DNA of 21,348 nt from Bacteroidales bacterium (GTDB lineage: Bacteria; Bacteroidota; Bacteroidia; Bacteroidales; NBLH01). Location: the NCBI GenBank assembly GCA_021647685.1, contig JAKIUH010000022.1:1-21348 (forward strand). The letters run 5' to 3'. Below, in pieces: positions 15,347-21,348 of this stretch. The position numbers and the translations under genes were made by a program. The notes beneath the pieces are model-generated. The model was not told the origin of the DNA. It did not search any database and saw only the letters and a program-made list of their open reading frames with translations. Within the stretch, counting starts at the first letter, position 1. Every line of letters starts with the position of its first letter.

Positions 15347-16566
15347 TTATTTTTGAATTGGAAGGCAGTGAGCTAAAAAGAACCGATGAAGCTTTGTTCA
15401 AGCATAATTATCAGATGAAAAATCTTAGTGAATTATCTCATTCGCAAGATTCTTTACAAAAAAAATTAGAGCGAAAAAAAGAAAATTTTGTTGCCGGATT
15501 AAACAGAAGCAAGTATTACCGGTATGAGCGAAAAATTACAAATTATGCAGATACTTCGCAATTAATTAGAGATTCAATAATCAGACATATCCCGCCGGAA
15601 AAACTTAAAGTAATCGAGAACCTGGACAGTTTATACAATTCCTTAAATGCCGGAGCAAAGCAAAGAGTTTTAGACATGGCAACAGAATATGCCCAAAACT
15701 CATTAAAACTTATTCAAACAACGAAAAAAGATTTATATGAACGACGAAAAAATATTCAAAAACATAAAGCTGCATGGCACGAAAAACTCACACTTTCATT
15801 TGCTTGCTTGATTTTCTTCTTTATTGGTGCGCCACTTGGGGCAATAATCCGTAAGGGCGGCTTTGGAATGCCTTTTTTAGTTTCTATCATCTTTTTTCTG
15901 ACTTATTATGTGATTACAATTACCGGAAAAAAATTGGCTCAGGAAGGAACTTGGGAAGCATGGCAAGGAATGTGGCTGTCGTCGGCATTTACTTTGCCTT
16001 TAGGAATTTTCTTAACGTATAAAGCTACAACAGATTCAGTACTGTTTGATATGGATACCTACCTCGAATTTATAAAGCGCCCTTTCAAAGTTTATGATAT
16101 TAAATTTAAGGATCCTGATTTAACATTCCATAAAAATATTTCAAATCTGGAAACTTATAATTTTAAAGAGCAAATAAATTTTGTAATTGAATTTTCAGAA
16201 GCTATTAACAAACAGTTAAACAAAGGGATAAGCAGTTTTAAACAAATTTATTTATGGCTACTGTTTAAAGATTTTAGCGATTTAATAGAATTTGAAAAAA
16301 ATTATAACAATTTATATGAATATTTATCTGTTAAATATCGAAATAATATTTTTATTAAAAATGTTTTAACAAAACTTCCGGAAATAGAAGCCGCTAAATA
16401 TCAAATTACGAATAAGAAAAAAACGGCTAATTGGATATTTCTTACTATTTTAATTGTACCGGTAGGCTTATTGGTTTTGTTCCGTTCTTATTTAAAACTA
16501 AAAGTTTTAAAAGATAAAACAAACAGGATAAAAAAACATCTGGAAGAAATTAATGATTTAATATAA
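15310..16566 (+). CDS. LptF/LptG-type permease, C-terminal part (frameshifted gene)
   Basis: The open frame is in phase with family sequence from TAT at 15310 (YPEHHDKFDKQVIIFE); the ATG/GTG-like starts near 15343 are not natural starts. It supplies the rest of the periplasmic domain (ELKRTDEALFKHNYQMKNLSEL), a helical insert rich in Lys/Glu, then three membrane helices beginning KLTLSFACLIFFFIGAPLGAIIRKGGFGMPF, a hallmark of LptF/LptG helix 4, followed by a cytoplasmic segment and one more hydrophobic helix at WIFLTILIVPVGLLVLF. The stretch after the normal family end, about 170 residues, is an extension with no recognised domain. The protein would pair with LptB to move LPS out of the inner membrane; no lptB, lptA or lptC is visible here. 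Confidence 0.85.
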   Translation, partial: YPEHHDKFDKQVIIFELEGSELKRTDEALFKHNYQMKNLSELSHSQDSLQKKLERKKENFVAGLNRSKYYRYERKITNYADTSQLIRDSIIRHIPPEKLKVIENLDSLYNSLNAGAKQRVLDMATEYAQNSLKLIQTTKKDLYERRKNIQKHKAAWHEKLTLSFACLIFFFIGAPLGAIIRKGGFGMPFLVSIIFFLTYYVITITGKKLAQEGTWEAWQGMWLSSAFTLPLGIFLTYKATTDSVLFDMDTYLEFIKRPFKVYDIKFKDPDLTFHKNISNLETYNFKEQINFVIEFSEAINKQLNKGISSFKQIYLWLLFKDFSDLIEFEKNYNNLYEYLSVKYRNNIFIKNVLTKLPEIEAAKYQITNKKKTANWIFLTILIVPVGLLVLFRSYLKLKVLKDKTNRIKKHLEEINDLI

Positions 16567-16572
16567 ACTTGT

Positions 16573-16620
16573 TGATAATTCGATTTTATATCAGTTTAAT
16601 GTACTTATAATCGATTATTA
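16573..16620 (+). terminator. Weak stem-loop after the LptF-type gene
   Basis: TGATAAT-t-CGATT (16573-16585) pairs with AATCGATTATTA (16609-16620) with one bulged T and a G-T pair, across a 23-base loop. It lies 7 bases after the stop codon, so it may mark the transcript end. It has no long T run and the loop is large; support is modest. Confidence 0.3.
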
Positions 16621-16659
16621 AAATTAGATGTTTTACTGACTTAGCCTAAATTAAAGTTT

Positions 16660-17484
16660 GTGAAAATATTAATACTAAGCAATAAATTTCCCTATCCGCT
16701 TAAAGACGGCGGAGCTATTGCCACTTTTAATTTAATAAACGGATTGGCAAATCTCGAAAATCGACTTACACTACTGACATTTAATACCAAAAAGCATTAT
16801 TTCCCGACCGAAAAACTTCCTGAGAATGTACTCAAAAAAATAAAAATACATACGGTTTATATTGATACCGATATTACATTATTTTCAACGCTGAAAAATT
16901 GGTTGTTTTCGCGAAAACCATATATTTCAGAGCGATTTTTTAATAACAATTTTCAAAAAAAATTAATTCAGGTATTAGATAACAATTCATACGACATTAT
17001 TCAAATTGAGGGTTTGTATTTGTTGCAATACATACCTGAAATAAAAAAACGAACTAAGGCAATAATAAGTTATCGTGCACACAATATTGAACATAAAATA
17101 TGGTTACATTTAGCCGAAAATGAAAAAAATATTTTACGAAAGTTTTATTTAAAAAATTTTACAAAATCAGGTGCTTCAAAACAAACACTATTTGCTTACG
17201 ATAAAGTAAAAAAGAAATATTTTAAATCTAATCCAAAAGACATATGTCATATTAGAAATTTTAATAAAATTTCTTTTCCAGGAAAAGAATATATTGTTGA
17301 AACTGAACAAGCAAAAATGGAAAGTATAATCGCTATAAGTTTTAAAAAAATAATTAAATCAAATACCTATCCAGATGAAGAGCAATTAACTCATATACTA
17401 AGTTTTATATCATTAATTTCTTTAAGGCATCCAAGGATGAGAGGTATATTTGAATTCATTCTTGATGATTTTCTATTTATCTGA
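16660..17484 (+). CDS. Glycosyltransferase N-terminal domain fused in frame to DUF4238 (chimeric ORF)
   Basis: GTG at 16660 is the only start, since a stop lies five codons upstream. Residues 1-169 are a GT-B glycosyltransferase N-terminal domain: MKILILSNKFPYPLKDGGAI, a Rossmann-like alternation, YDIIQIEGLYLLQYIP and ISYRAHNIEHKIWLHLAENEK. This matches the family 4-like enzymes common in Bacteroidota polysaccharide loci. From residue 170 (SGASKQTLFAYDKVKKKYF) the sequence is DUF4238 instead and ends at TGA 17482. The nucleotide-sugar binding C-terminal half of the glycosyltransferase is missing, so the product should be inactive. The peptide KFYLKNFTK at the switch is compatible with both families. 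I read the ORF as a composite, not a natural fusion. Confidence 0.75.
   Translation: MKILILSNKFPYPLKDGGAIATFNLINGLANLENRLTLLTFNTKKHYFPTEKLPENVLKKIKIHTVYIDTDITLFSTLKNWLFSRKPYISERFFNNNFQKKLIQVLDNNSYDIIQIEGLYLLQYIPEIKKRTKAIISYRAHNIEHKIWLHLAENEKNILRKFYLKNFTKSGASKQTLFAYDKVKKKYFKSNPKDICHIRNFNKISFPGKEYIVETEQAKMESIIAISFKKIIKSNTYPDEEQLTHILSFISLISLRHPRMRGIFEFILDDFLFI
17140..17166 (+). other. Chimeric joint: glycosyltransferase / DUF4238
   Basis: This stretch encodes KFYLKNFTK. In the glycosyltransferase family the region after NIEHKIW...EN typically reads like KWYLKYLTKKL, while DUF4238 proteins typically open with a motif like QFYLKNFT. The two unrelated genes therefore share a nearly common short sequence exactly where they are joined. 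Confidence 0.7.
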
Positions 17485-18092
17485 AAATCTGTAAATTCTT
17501 TTTGAGTAACTTTTCCATCACCATCTGCATCTATCGTCTTAAATGCTGGAGCATTAGCTGCATTTCTCATTGGAAATCCTTGTGCAGCTCTTTTTGCTTG
17601 TTTGTCTGCTCTAACACTTAATAACTCAGCTTTAACTATAACACCATCTTTATTTAGGTCAAAGTCCACAAAAGTAGAACAGCTTTGCGCACATCCCATT
17701 CCACCTCTTCCTCTAAAGTTTTCGGGAGGATAATTATCAAACATCCACTCTGACACTTTTTTAAGCTCTTTAGGTGTAATTAGACCTTTTTGTGAAGGCA
17801 TTAAACCAAAATAAGCAATTTTTTGAGGCATACAAATTGCTTTTTCTTTGCTCGGATTTTGAACATAATCAACCATAAAATCAACTGCATCTTCTCTATT
17901 TGGATATGCCATTTTCACATGCTTCATAACACCAAAAAGTGCTGGTCCAACCATACTTGATCTATCTGTTGGTATTGTTTTTATGTGACACACTGCACAT
18001 TTGTTATCAAATATTTTTTCAGCATCTGCTGATGCGAAGAGAGATGTTGTAGCTACTAAAATTCCTGCTATTGTTAATATTGACCGTCTCAT
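17391..18092 (-). CDS. Cytochrome c with C-terminal EF-hand pair (3' end chimeric)
   Basis: Starts at ATG 18092 with AAGGAG 6 bases upstream. Residues 1-23 form a Sec signal peptide. A class I cytochrome c domain follows: C32-AVC-H36 binds heme, and MPSQKG (M98) is the likely axial ligand. Residues 140-200 hold two EF-hand loops, D145-x-N-x-D-G-x-I-x3-E156 and D188-x-D-G-D-G-x-V-x3-E199, with GCAQSC before them. It is a periplasmic electron carrier that may bind calcium. After about residue 208 (QINRK) the sequence is the reverse complement of the DUF4238 fragment, so the last 25 or so residues are foreign and the natural C-terminus is lost. The HK/RR pair lies upstream on the same strand, 73 bases away. 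Confidence 0.8.
   Translation of the reverse strand: MRRSILTIAGILVATTSLFASADAEKIFDNKCAVCHIKTIPTDRSSMVGPALFGVMKHVKMAYPNREDAVDFMVDYVQNPSKEKAICMPQKIAYFGLMPSQKGLITPKELKKVSEWMFDNYPPENFRGRGGMGCAQSCSTFVDFDLNKDGVIVKAELLSVRADKQAKRAAQGFPMRNAANAPAFKTIDADGDGKVTQKEFTDFQINRKSSRMNSNIPLILGCLKEINDIKLSI
17465..17484. other. Chimeric joint: DUF4238 / cytochrome c
   Basis: Plus-strand DUF4238 coding (LDDFLF) stops and minus-strand cytochrome coding (FTDFQINRK) takes over within these bases. Each protein is recognisable only up to this point and neither has a natural end. Confidence 0.65.
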
Positions 18093-18110
18093 GATAAACT
18101 CCTTATTTTG

Positions 18111-18138
18111 TTTATATGAAAGTATTTTGACATCCCAA
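18111..18138 (-). promoter_or_regulatory. Sigma70-like promoter of the cytochrome c gene
   Basis: On the minus strand TTGGGA (18138-18133), a 16-base spacer and TATAAA (18116-18111) resemble -35 and -10 boxes, with AAGGAG between the -10 box and the ATG at 18092. This is unlike the TAnnTTTG elements left of 17140. Confidence 0.45.
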
Positions 18139-18165
18139 TGTTAATGGAGTATAAAATAATAGAGG

Positions 18166-19293
18166 TTAAAAATATATTTTTGAAATTACTCGAGAATTTA
18201 ATGACTTAAGAGTGAATTTAAAACCATAAGTATTACAAATTTTTCGAACTATATAAAGACCAAGTCCAAAGCCACCCTCATTTTTATTCTCTCTTGCAAA
18301 TTTTTTCAAAACTTTTTTTTCGTTTTTAATCTCGCCATCATTAATAATTTCAATGCACTCATCTTTAAGTGTTATTGTAATCAACCCGCTATTTTTTGTA
18401 TATTTAATTGCATTTGAGAGAAGGTTGTCAATAAGGCGTATTAAATCTTCTTTATCTATCTCCACTTTCACAGCTTCTATGTTTTTATCTATTTGTAAGT
18501 TTTTATTTTCTATGAGTGTTTTAAAAAAATCTAATCTCTCTAGTAATACTTTATTTACCTCAGTATTAGCTCTCTCTTTAATCTGATTATTTTCAAATTT
18601 TAAGAAGCTTAAATCTTTAAATATTTTAGAGACACGAAATGCTGAGTTCTCTATCTTTGTAAACTCCTCACTATTCCTAACGATAGGATATAATTCTTTG
18701 CTAAGCTCTATATTGATTAATATATTGCTAATTGGTGTGTTTATCTCATGTGTAGCATCTGTGATAAACTCTTCTAAAGATTTAATAACATCACTCATTG
18801 GTTTTAAAAATATTTTTCCAAGCAAATAGGCTATGATAACTATAAAAAACAGACTAAAGAGAGCAAAAGCTAAAAGATTAAATTGTAAATTTTTAATATC
18901 TTCACCAATATCACTGTGAGTTATAAAAAATACTTCCCCCAATCTTTTATGCTCTTTATGGATGTAATAAAGTTTATCATTTTTTATAAAATACTCCTCA
19001 TTTAACCTTTTTACACTCTCAAGTTTAAAAGTACCATTTTTATACTTATTGTTAATATATATAGCGATTGGGGCATCTAAAAAATTTGGCTTTTTATTAT
19101 TGCGTAAAAAATGTATTTTTTGATTGGCTTTAATAAACTCATTGATATCTTTTTTCATATGTGTTATGTGGTTATTTGATATAAGTTGATAACTCATTTT
19201 ATAATAAAGGTACACCCCCGCACTAAGTAAAAACATGGATGAGAAAATATAAATGAATAAGAACCTTAAGAAACTTTTTCTTTCAACTAACAT
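18166..19293 (-). CDS. Sensor histidine kinase
   Basis: 375 residues from the ATG at 19293; a longer frame from 19338 would run through the response-regulator gene. Two membrane helices (about 10-31 and 138-160) flank a periplasmic sensor of roughly 105 residues of unknown fold. The phospho-acceptor helix is ITDATHEINTPISNILINIE (H182), without a HAMP domain that I can recognise between helix 2 and it. ATP-binding boxes follow: IDNLLSNAIKYTKNSG (N box), INDGE (G1) and GGFGLGLYIVRKIC (G2). It autophosphorylates on His and passes phosphate to the regulator encoded just upstream, overlapping by 11 bases. The stimulus is unknown. Organisation and codon use fit Campylobacterota. Confidence 0.9.
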   Translation of the reverse strand: MLVERKSFLRFLFIYIFSSMFLLSAGVYLYYKMSYQLISNNHITHMKKDINEFIKANQKIHFLRNNKKPNFLDAPIAIYINNKYKNGTFKLESVKRLNEEYFIKNDKLYYIHKEHKRLGEVFFITHSDIGEDIKNLQFNLLAFALFSLFFIVIIAYLLGKIFLKPMSDVIKSLEEFITDATHEINTPISNILINIELSKELYPIVRNSEEFTKIENSAFRVSKIFKDLSFLKFENNQIKERANTEVNKVLLERLDFFKTLIENKNLQIDKNIEAVKVEIDKEDLIRLIDNLLSNAIKYTKNSGLITITLKDECIEIINDGEIKNEKKVLKKFARENKNEGGFGLGLYIVRKICNTYGFKFTLKSLNSRVISKIYF

Positions 19294-19939
19294 ATCTATA
19301 CCCAATGGTTTTAATAGTTTGTATTTTTTCTTTTCCAATTATTTTTCTTAATCTATTTATAAAAACTCTCAAAGATGCATCATTTTGCTCTTCTTCATAT
19401 TCATAAAGATGAGAAAAAATCTCCTCTTTTGTAAGTATTTTATCCCTGTTTTGTAAAAACTGTGATAAAAGCAGTATCTCTTTGGCAGTTAAATGTATCT
19501 CTTTTTTATTTTTTGTAAGTGTTGAGTTTGATGTATTAAAAACAATATCTTTTGAGATTAATATAGTAGTTTCATTTTGAAAATTTCTTCGTAAAATCGC
19601 ATTTATTCTAAGATATAGTTCATTGAGCGAAAAAGGTTTTGTGATGTAATCATCCCCTCCATGCAAAAAACCTTTTTCTATATCTTCTTGTGTGTCAAGT
19701 GAAGTTAAAAAAATTATAGGGACATTAGAAAACTCTCTGATTCTTTTTGCAACTTCAAAACCGCTCAAAGAGGGAAGCTTTATATCTAACAATATAAGTT
19801 CAAAGTTTTTTTCATAAGCAATACTAACAGCATCTTTTCCATCATATACAGCCTCACACTTAAAAGACTTTATCTTTAAATACTTAACAATGGTGGTGTT
19901 CAAATCTACATCATCTTCAACAACTAAAAGTTTTTTCAT
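19283..19939 (-). CDS. OmpR-family response regulator
   Basis: 218 residues from the ATG at 19939, preceded by the purine-rich AAAAGGG; the ATG eight codons upstream (19963) is less likely. The receiver domain has acidic D9/D10 (LLVVEDDVDL), the phospho-acceptor D52 (LILLDIKLP), T79 (FLTS) and K101 (YITKPFSL). The DNA-binding winged helix occupies about 125-218, with HLTAKEILLLSQFLQNRDKILTK, then DASLRVFINRLRKIIG and TIKTIGYRYVS, the standard OmpR/PhoB C-terminus. The stop overlaps the kinase start, so both are co-translated. Targets are not visible; the cytochrome c gene downstream is a possible one only by proximity. Confidence 0.93.
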   Translation of the reverse strand: MKKLLVVEDDVDLNTTIVKYLKIKSFKCEAVYDGKDAVSIAYEKNFELILLDIKLPSLSGFEVAKRIREFSNVPIIFLTSLDTQEDIEKGFLHGGDDYITKPFSLNELYLRINAILRRNFQNETTILISKDIVFNTSNSTLTKNKKEIHLTAKEILLLSQFLQNRDKILTKEEIFSHLYEYEEEQNDASLRVFINRLRKIIGKEKIQTIKTIGYRYVS

Positions 19940-20001
19940 TATGCCCTTTTGTAAACTAGACAATTACTAACCTAGTAAAACATATTTTTTAAAGATTTTA
20001 A

Positions 20002-20009
20002 ATTATACC
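20002..20009 (-). promoter_or_regulatory. -10 element for the two-component operon
   Basis: GGTATAAT on the minus strand, about 63 bases before the ATG at 19939, is a consensus -10 hexamer with an A/T-rich upstream tract and no obvious -35, as is usual in Campylobacterota. Confidence 0.45.
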
Positions 20010-20122
20010 TTTTTTTAAATGTTTTATGCCTTCACAAAACACCTAGTGCTCATAAGAAGTATATTGATTTAACTAACATCTGGCTTAAACCAACTTATAA
20101 AGTTTTTAGATAGAATTTCATT

Positions 20123-21348
20123 ATGAATAATTATGACGAAAAATTTAATAACTCTATAAAAAATACTATCTATTGTAAGTTACCAACAAAAGAACAAGAA
20201 TTTATAAAAGAACAAGCGTATTTATTAAATTTTTCATTTCAAGAGATAAAACAAATAATTAACATAGCTCGAGATCTTAACATGTGGGATGAGAAAAATA
20301 TTATAGAAATTTTTCCTAATCATGAGCAAAAAAAAGTTATTCTTAATAGATTAAAAAATATATATAATGATTTACGATTAAAGCCAAATTCATATAAAAA
20401 CTTTGAATTAAAAAACTCCCCTAAAGAGCAAAAATACACTTTTAAAGCGCTAGACAAAAAGGGCTTCGGTCTTGGACTTTGCCCTGTTGCTAGTGAAAAA
20501 ACTAGATGTTGCAATCTTCTTACACTTGACGCTGTTGAGTCTTGCGGATTTGATTGTTCGTACTGTTCAATTCAAAGTTTTTACAACCAAAATACTATAA
20601 CTTTTGATAGCTCATTTGCGGATAAACTAAAAGATTTAAAGTTAGATAAAAATAAAACTTATCATATAGGCACTGGTCAAGCTTCTGATTCACTTATGTT
20701 TGGAAATCGTGAGGGCATTTTAGATGCTCTATTTGAGTTTGCATCTAACAATCCAAATGTAATTTTAGAGTTTAAAACAAAATCAGATAATATCAAATAT
20801 TTTATGCAAAACAATGTACCAAAAAATATACTTTGTACGTGGAGTCTAAATACTAAAACTATTATAGATAACGAAGAACACCTAACTGCCTCTTTGCAAA
20901 AACGAATTAATGCGGCAAGAAGATTAGCAGACAAAGGTGTTAAAGTTGGTTTTCATTTTCACCCTATAGTTGAGTATGAAAATTATTTGCAAGAATACAA
21001 AGAAGTTTATCAAACGCTTCAAGACACTTTTTTAGCAAAAGAGGTAGTTCTTGTTAGTTTTGGCACACTTACATTTATAAAACCCGTTATAAAAGAACTC
21101 CGAGAGCGCGACTTTAAAAGTAAGATAACTCAGATGCCTTTTGAGGATGCAAATGGAAAAAATTCTTATCCTTATGCTACTAAGCAAAAGATGTTTAAAT
21201 CAGCATATGATAGTTTCAAAGCTTGGCAAAATGATGATAATAAAGTATTTTTTTATCTCTGTATGGAGAAACATAACATATGGCAAGAGAGCTTTGGTTA
21301 TCAGTATTCTACAAATAATGACTTTGAAAAAGATATGCTAAGTTCATA
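20123..21348 (+). CDS. SPL-family radical SAM protein (spore photoproduct lyase-like), 3' end beyond window
   Basis: Reads from ATG at 20123 without a stop to the window end (408 codons seen). After a helical N-terminal 100 residues comes GFGLGLCPVASEKTRCCNLLTLDAV and then the radical SAM cluster motif C141-GFD-C145-SY-C148. Later pieces fit the TIM-barrel of this group: YHIGTGQASDSL, VILEFKTKSDN, CTWSLN, RINAARRLADKGVKVGFHFHPIV. The CxxxCxxC motif binds a 4Fe-4S cluster and SAM. In Bacillus the homologous SplB repairs the UV lesion spore photoproduct, but non-sporulating bacteria carry relatives of uncertain role, possibly in DNA photoproduct repair. It is divergent from the two-component operon (183 bases between the start codons). 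Confidence 0.87.
   Translation, partial: MNNYDEKFNNSIKNTIYCKLPTKEQEFIKEQAYLLNFSFQEIKQIINIARDLNMWDEKNIIEIFPNHEQKKVILNRLKNIYNDLRLKPNSYKNFELKNSPKEQKYTFKALDKKGFGLGLCPVASEKTRCCNLLTLDAVESCGFDCSYCSIQSFYNQNTITFDSSFADKLKDLKLDKNKTYHIGTGQASDSLMFGNREGILDALFEFASNNPNVILEFKTKSDNIKYFMQNNVPKNILCTWSLNTKTIIDNEEHLTASLQKRINAARRLADKGVKVGFHFHPIVEYENYLQEYKEVYQTLQDTFLAKEVVLVSFGTLTFIKPVIKELRERDFKSKITQMPFEDANGKNSYPYATKQKMFKSAYDSFKAWQNDDNKVFFYLCMEKHNIWQESFGYQYSTNNDFEKDMLSS

Larger units (their letters stand above)
17140..17484 (+). pseudogene. DUF4238 protein, internal fragment
   Basis: Reading from FYLKNFT, the sequence AYDKVKKKYFKSNPKDICHI, FNKISFPGKEYIVE, TEQAKMESIIAISFKKI and LTHILSFISLISLRHPRMRG follows the DUF4238 pattern: the FYLKNF start, a YDK strand, NPKDI, an E-x-x-x-E helix and a conserved R-x-P. 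About 115 residues of what is usually a protein near 300 residues are present. The short segment before FYLKNF and the whole C-terminus are missing. DUF4238 proteins have no known biochemical role and often occur in accessory regions. The source genome of this fragment cannot be told. Confidence 0.65.

Noticed and set aside
14624..16566. Two separate genes overlapping by 4 bases (ATGA-like coupling)
   Set aside because: The second frame continues family sequence upstream of its nominal start to 15310 and the first frame ends in unrelated residues, so this is one gene with a frameshift.
17391..17465. Natural C-terminal tail of the cytochrome (SSRMNSNIPLILGCLKEIN)
   Set aside because: It is the reverse complement of recognisable DUF4238 coding (FISLISLRHPRMRG), so it is not real cytochrome sequence.
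16660..17484. A novel glycosyltransferase-DUF4238 fusion protein
   Set aside because: Both partners are truncated, the join falls on a short shared peptide, and the next joint lies only about 320 bases away. A composite contig explains this better.
19955..19976. ACTAG...CTAGT dyad upstream of the response regulator as an autoregulatory operator
   Set aside because: Only 5-bp arms with a 12-base spacer; expected by chance at this base composition.
21141..21341. 66-codon ORF near the right edge
   Set aside because: Shadow frame inside the SPL-family gene, which is open throughout.

Overview
The window looks like a composite contig. About 16.4 kb (roughly 780-17150) has the hallmarks of a Bacteroidota genome: several TAnnTTTG -7 promoter elements at short distances before genes, no clear Shine-Dalgarno motifs, and Bacteroidota-type families (DUF5063 with a DEDDy exonuclease, a helicase with a C-terminal HTH domain, a long LptF/LptG-type permease). 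About 3.9 kb on the right (roughly 17480-21348) reads instead like Campylobacterota (Sulfurimonas/Sulfurovum-like): a small c-type cytochrome, an OmpR/histidine kinase pair and an SPL-family radical SAM protein, with TATAAT-like -10 boxes and purine-rich ribosome binding sites. Two other pieces are spliced on. The left 0.78 kb is a GT-C-type membrane glycosyltransferase running out of the window, and about 0.33 kb (17140-17480) is a fragment of a DUF4238 protein.

Layout: (1) 1-786, minus strand, N-terminal part of a GT-C glycosyltransferase. (2) 780-2249, the C-terminal half of a DnaE-type polymerase, cut off just after the palm domain. (3) 4668-2256, minus strand, a likely operon arsC, fur-type regulator, CDF metal exporter, DUF309, facing a 68-aa membrane peptide and a divergent JmjC/cupin protein. 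(4) 6164-6330, a promoter followed by a 118-bp element closed by a 13-bp perfect inverted repeat, then DUF5063 and a 3'-5' exonuclease with overlapping stop and start. (5) 7627-9646, rhomboid protease, HAD phosphatase and class IV aminotransferase, closely spaced and ending at a 16-bp stem hairpin. (6) 9704-13759, APC permease and Pif1/RecD-like helicase. (7) TauE/SafE permease (minus), convergent with the helicase. (8) LptF/LptG-type permease split by a frameshift in an A8 run. (9) A glycosyltransferase that turns in frame into DUF4238. (10) The Campylobacterota block.

The three joints (about 765-785, 17140-17166, 17465-17484) each cut genes in the middle, and the middle one lies where both genes can encode the same short peptide (KFYLKNFTK). 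That pattern fits short-homology joining during assembly or amplification better than biological fusion. I see no convincing new multi-gene defence or metabolic system. The best candidates for unexplained biology are the inverted-repeat element at 6191-6308, the frameshift site in the Lpt permease and the cytochrome c/EF-hand protein. No tRNA, rRNA, CRISPR array, insertion sequence or origin was recognised, and no gene-free stretch exceeds 300 bases.
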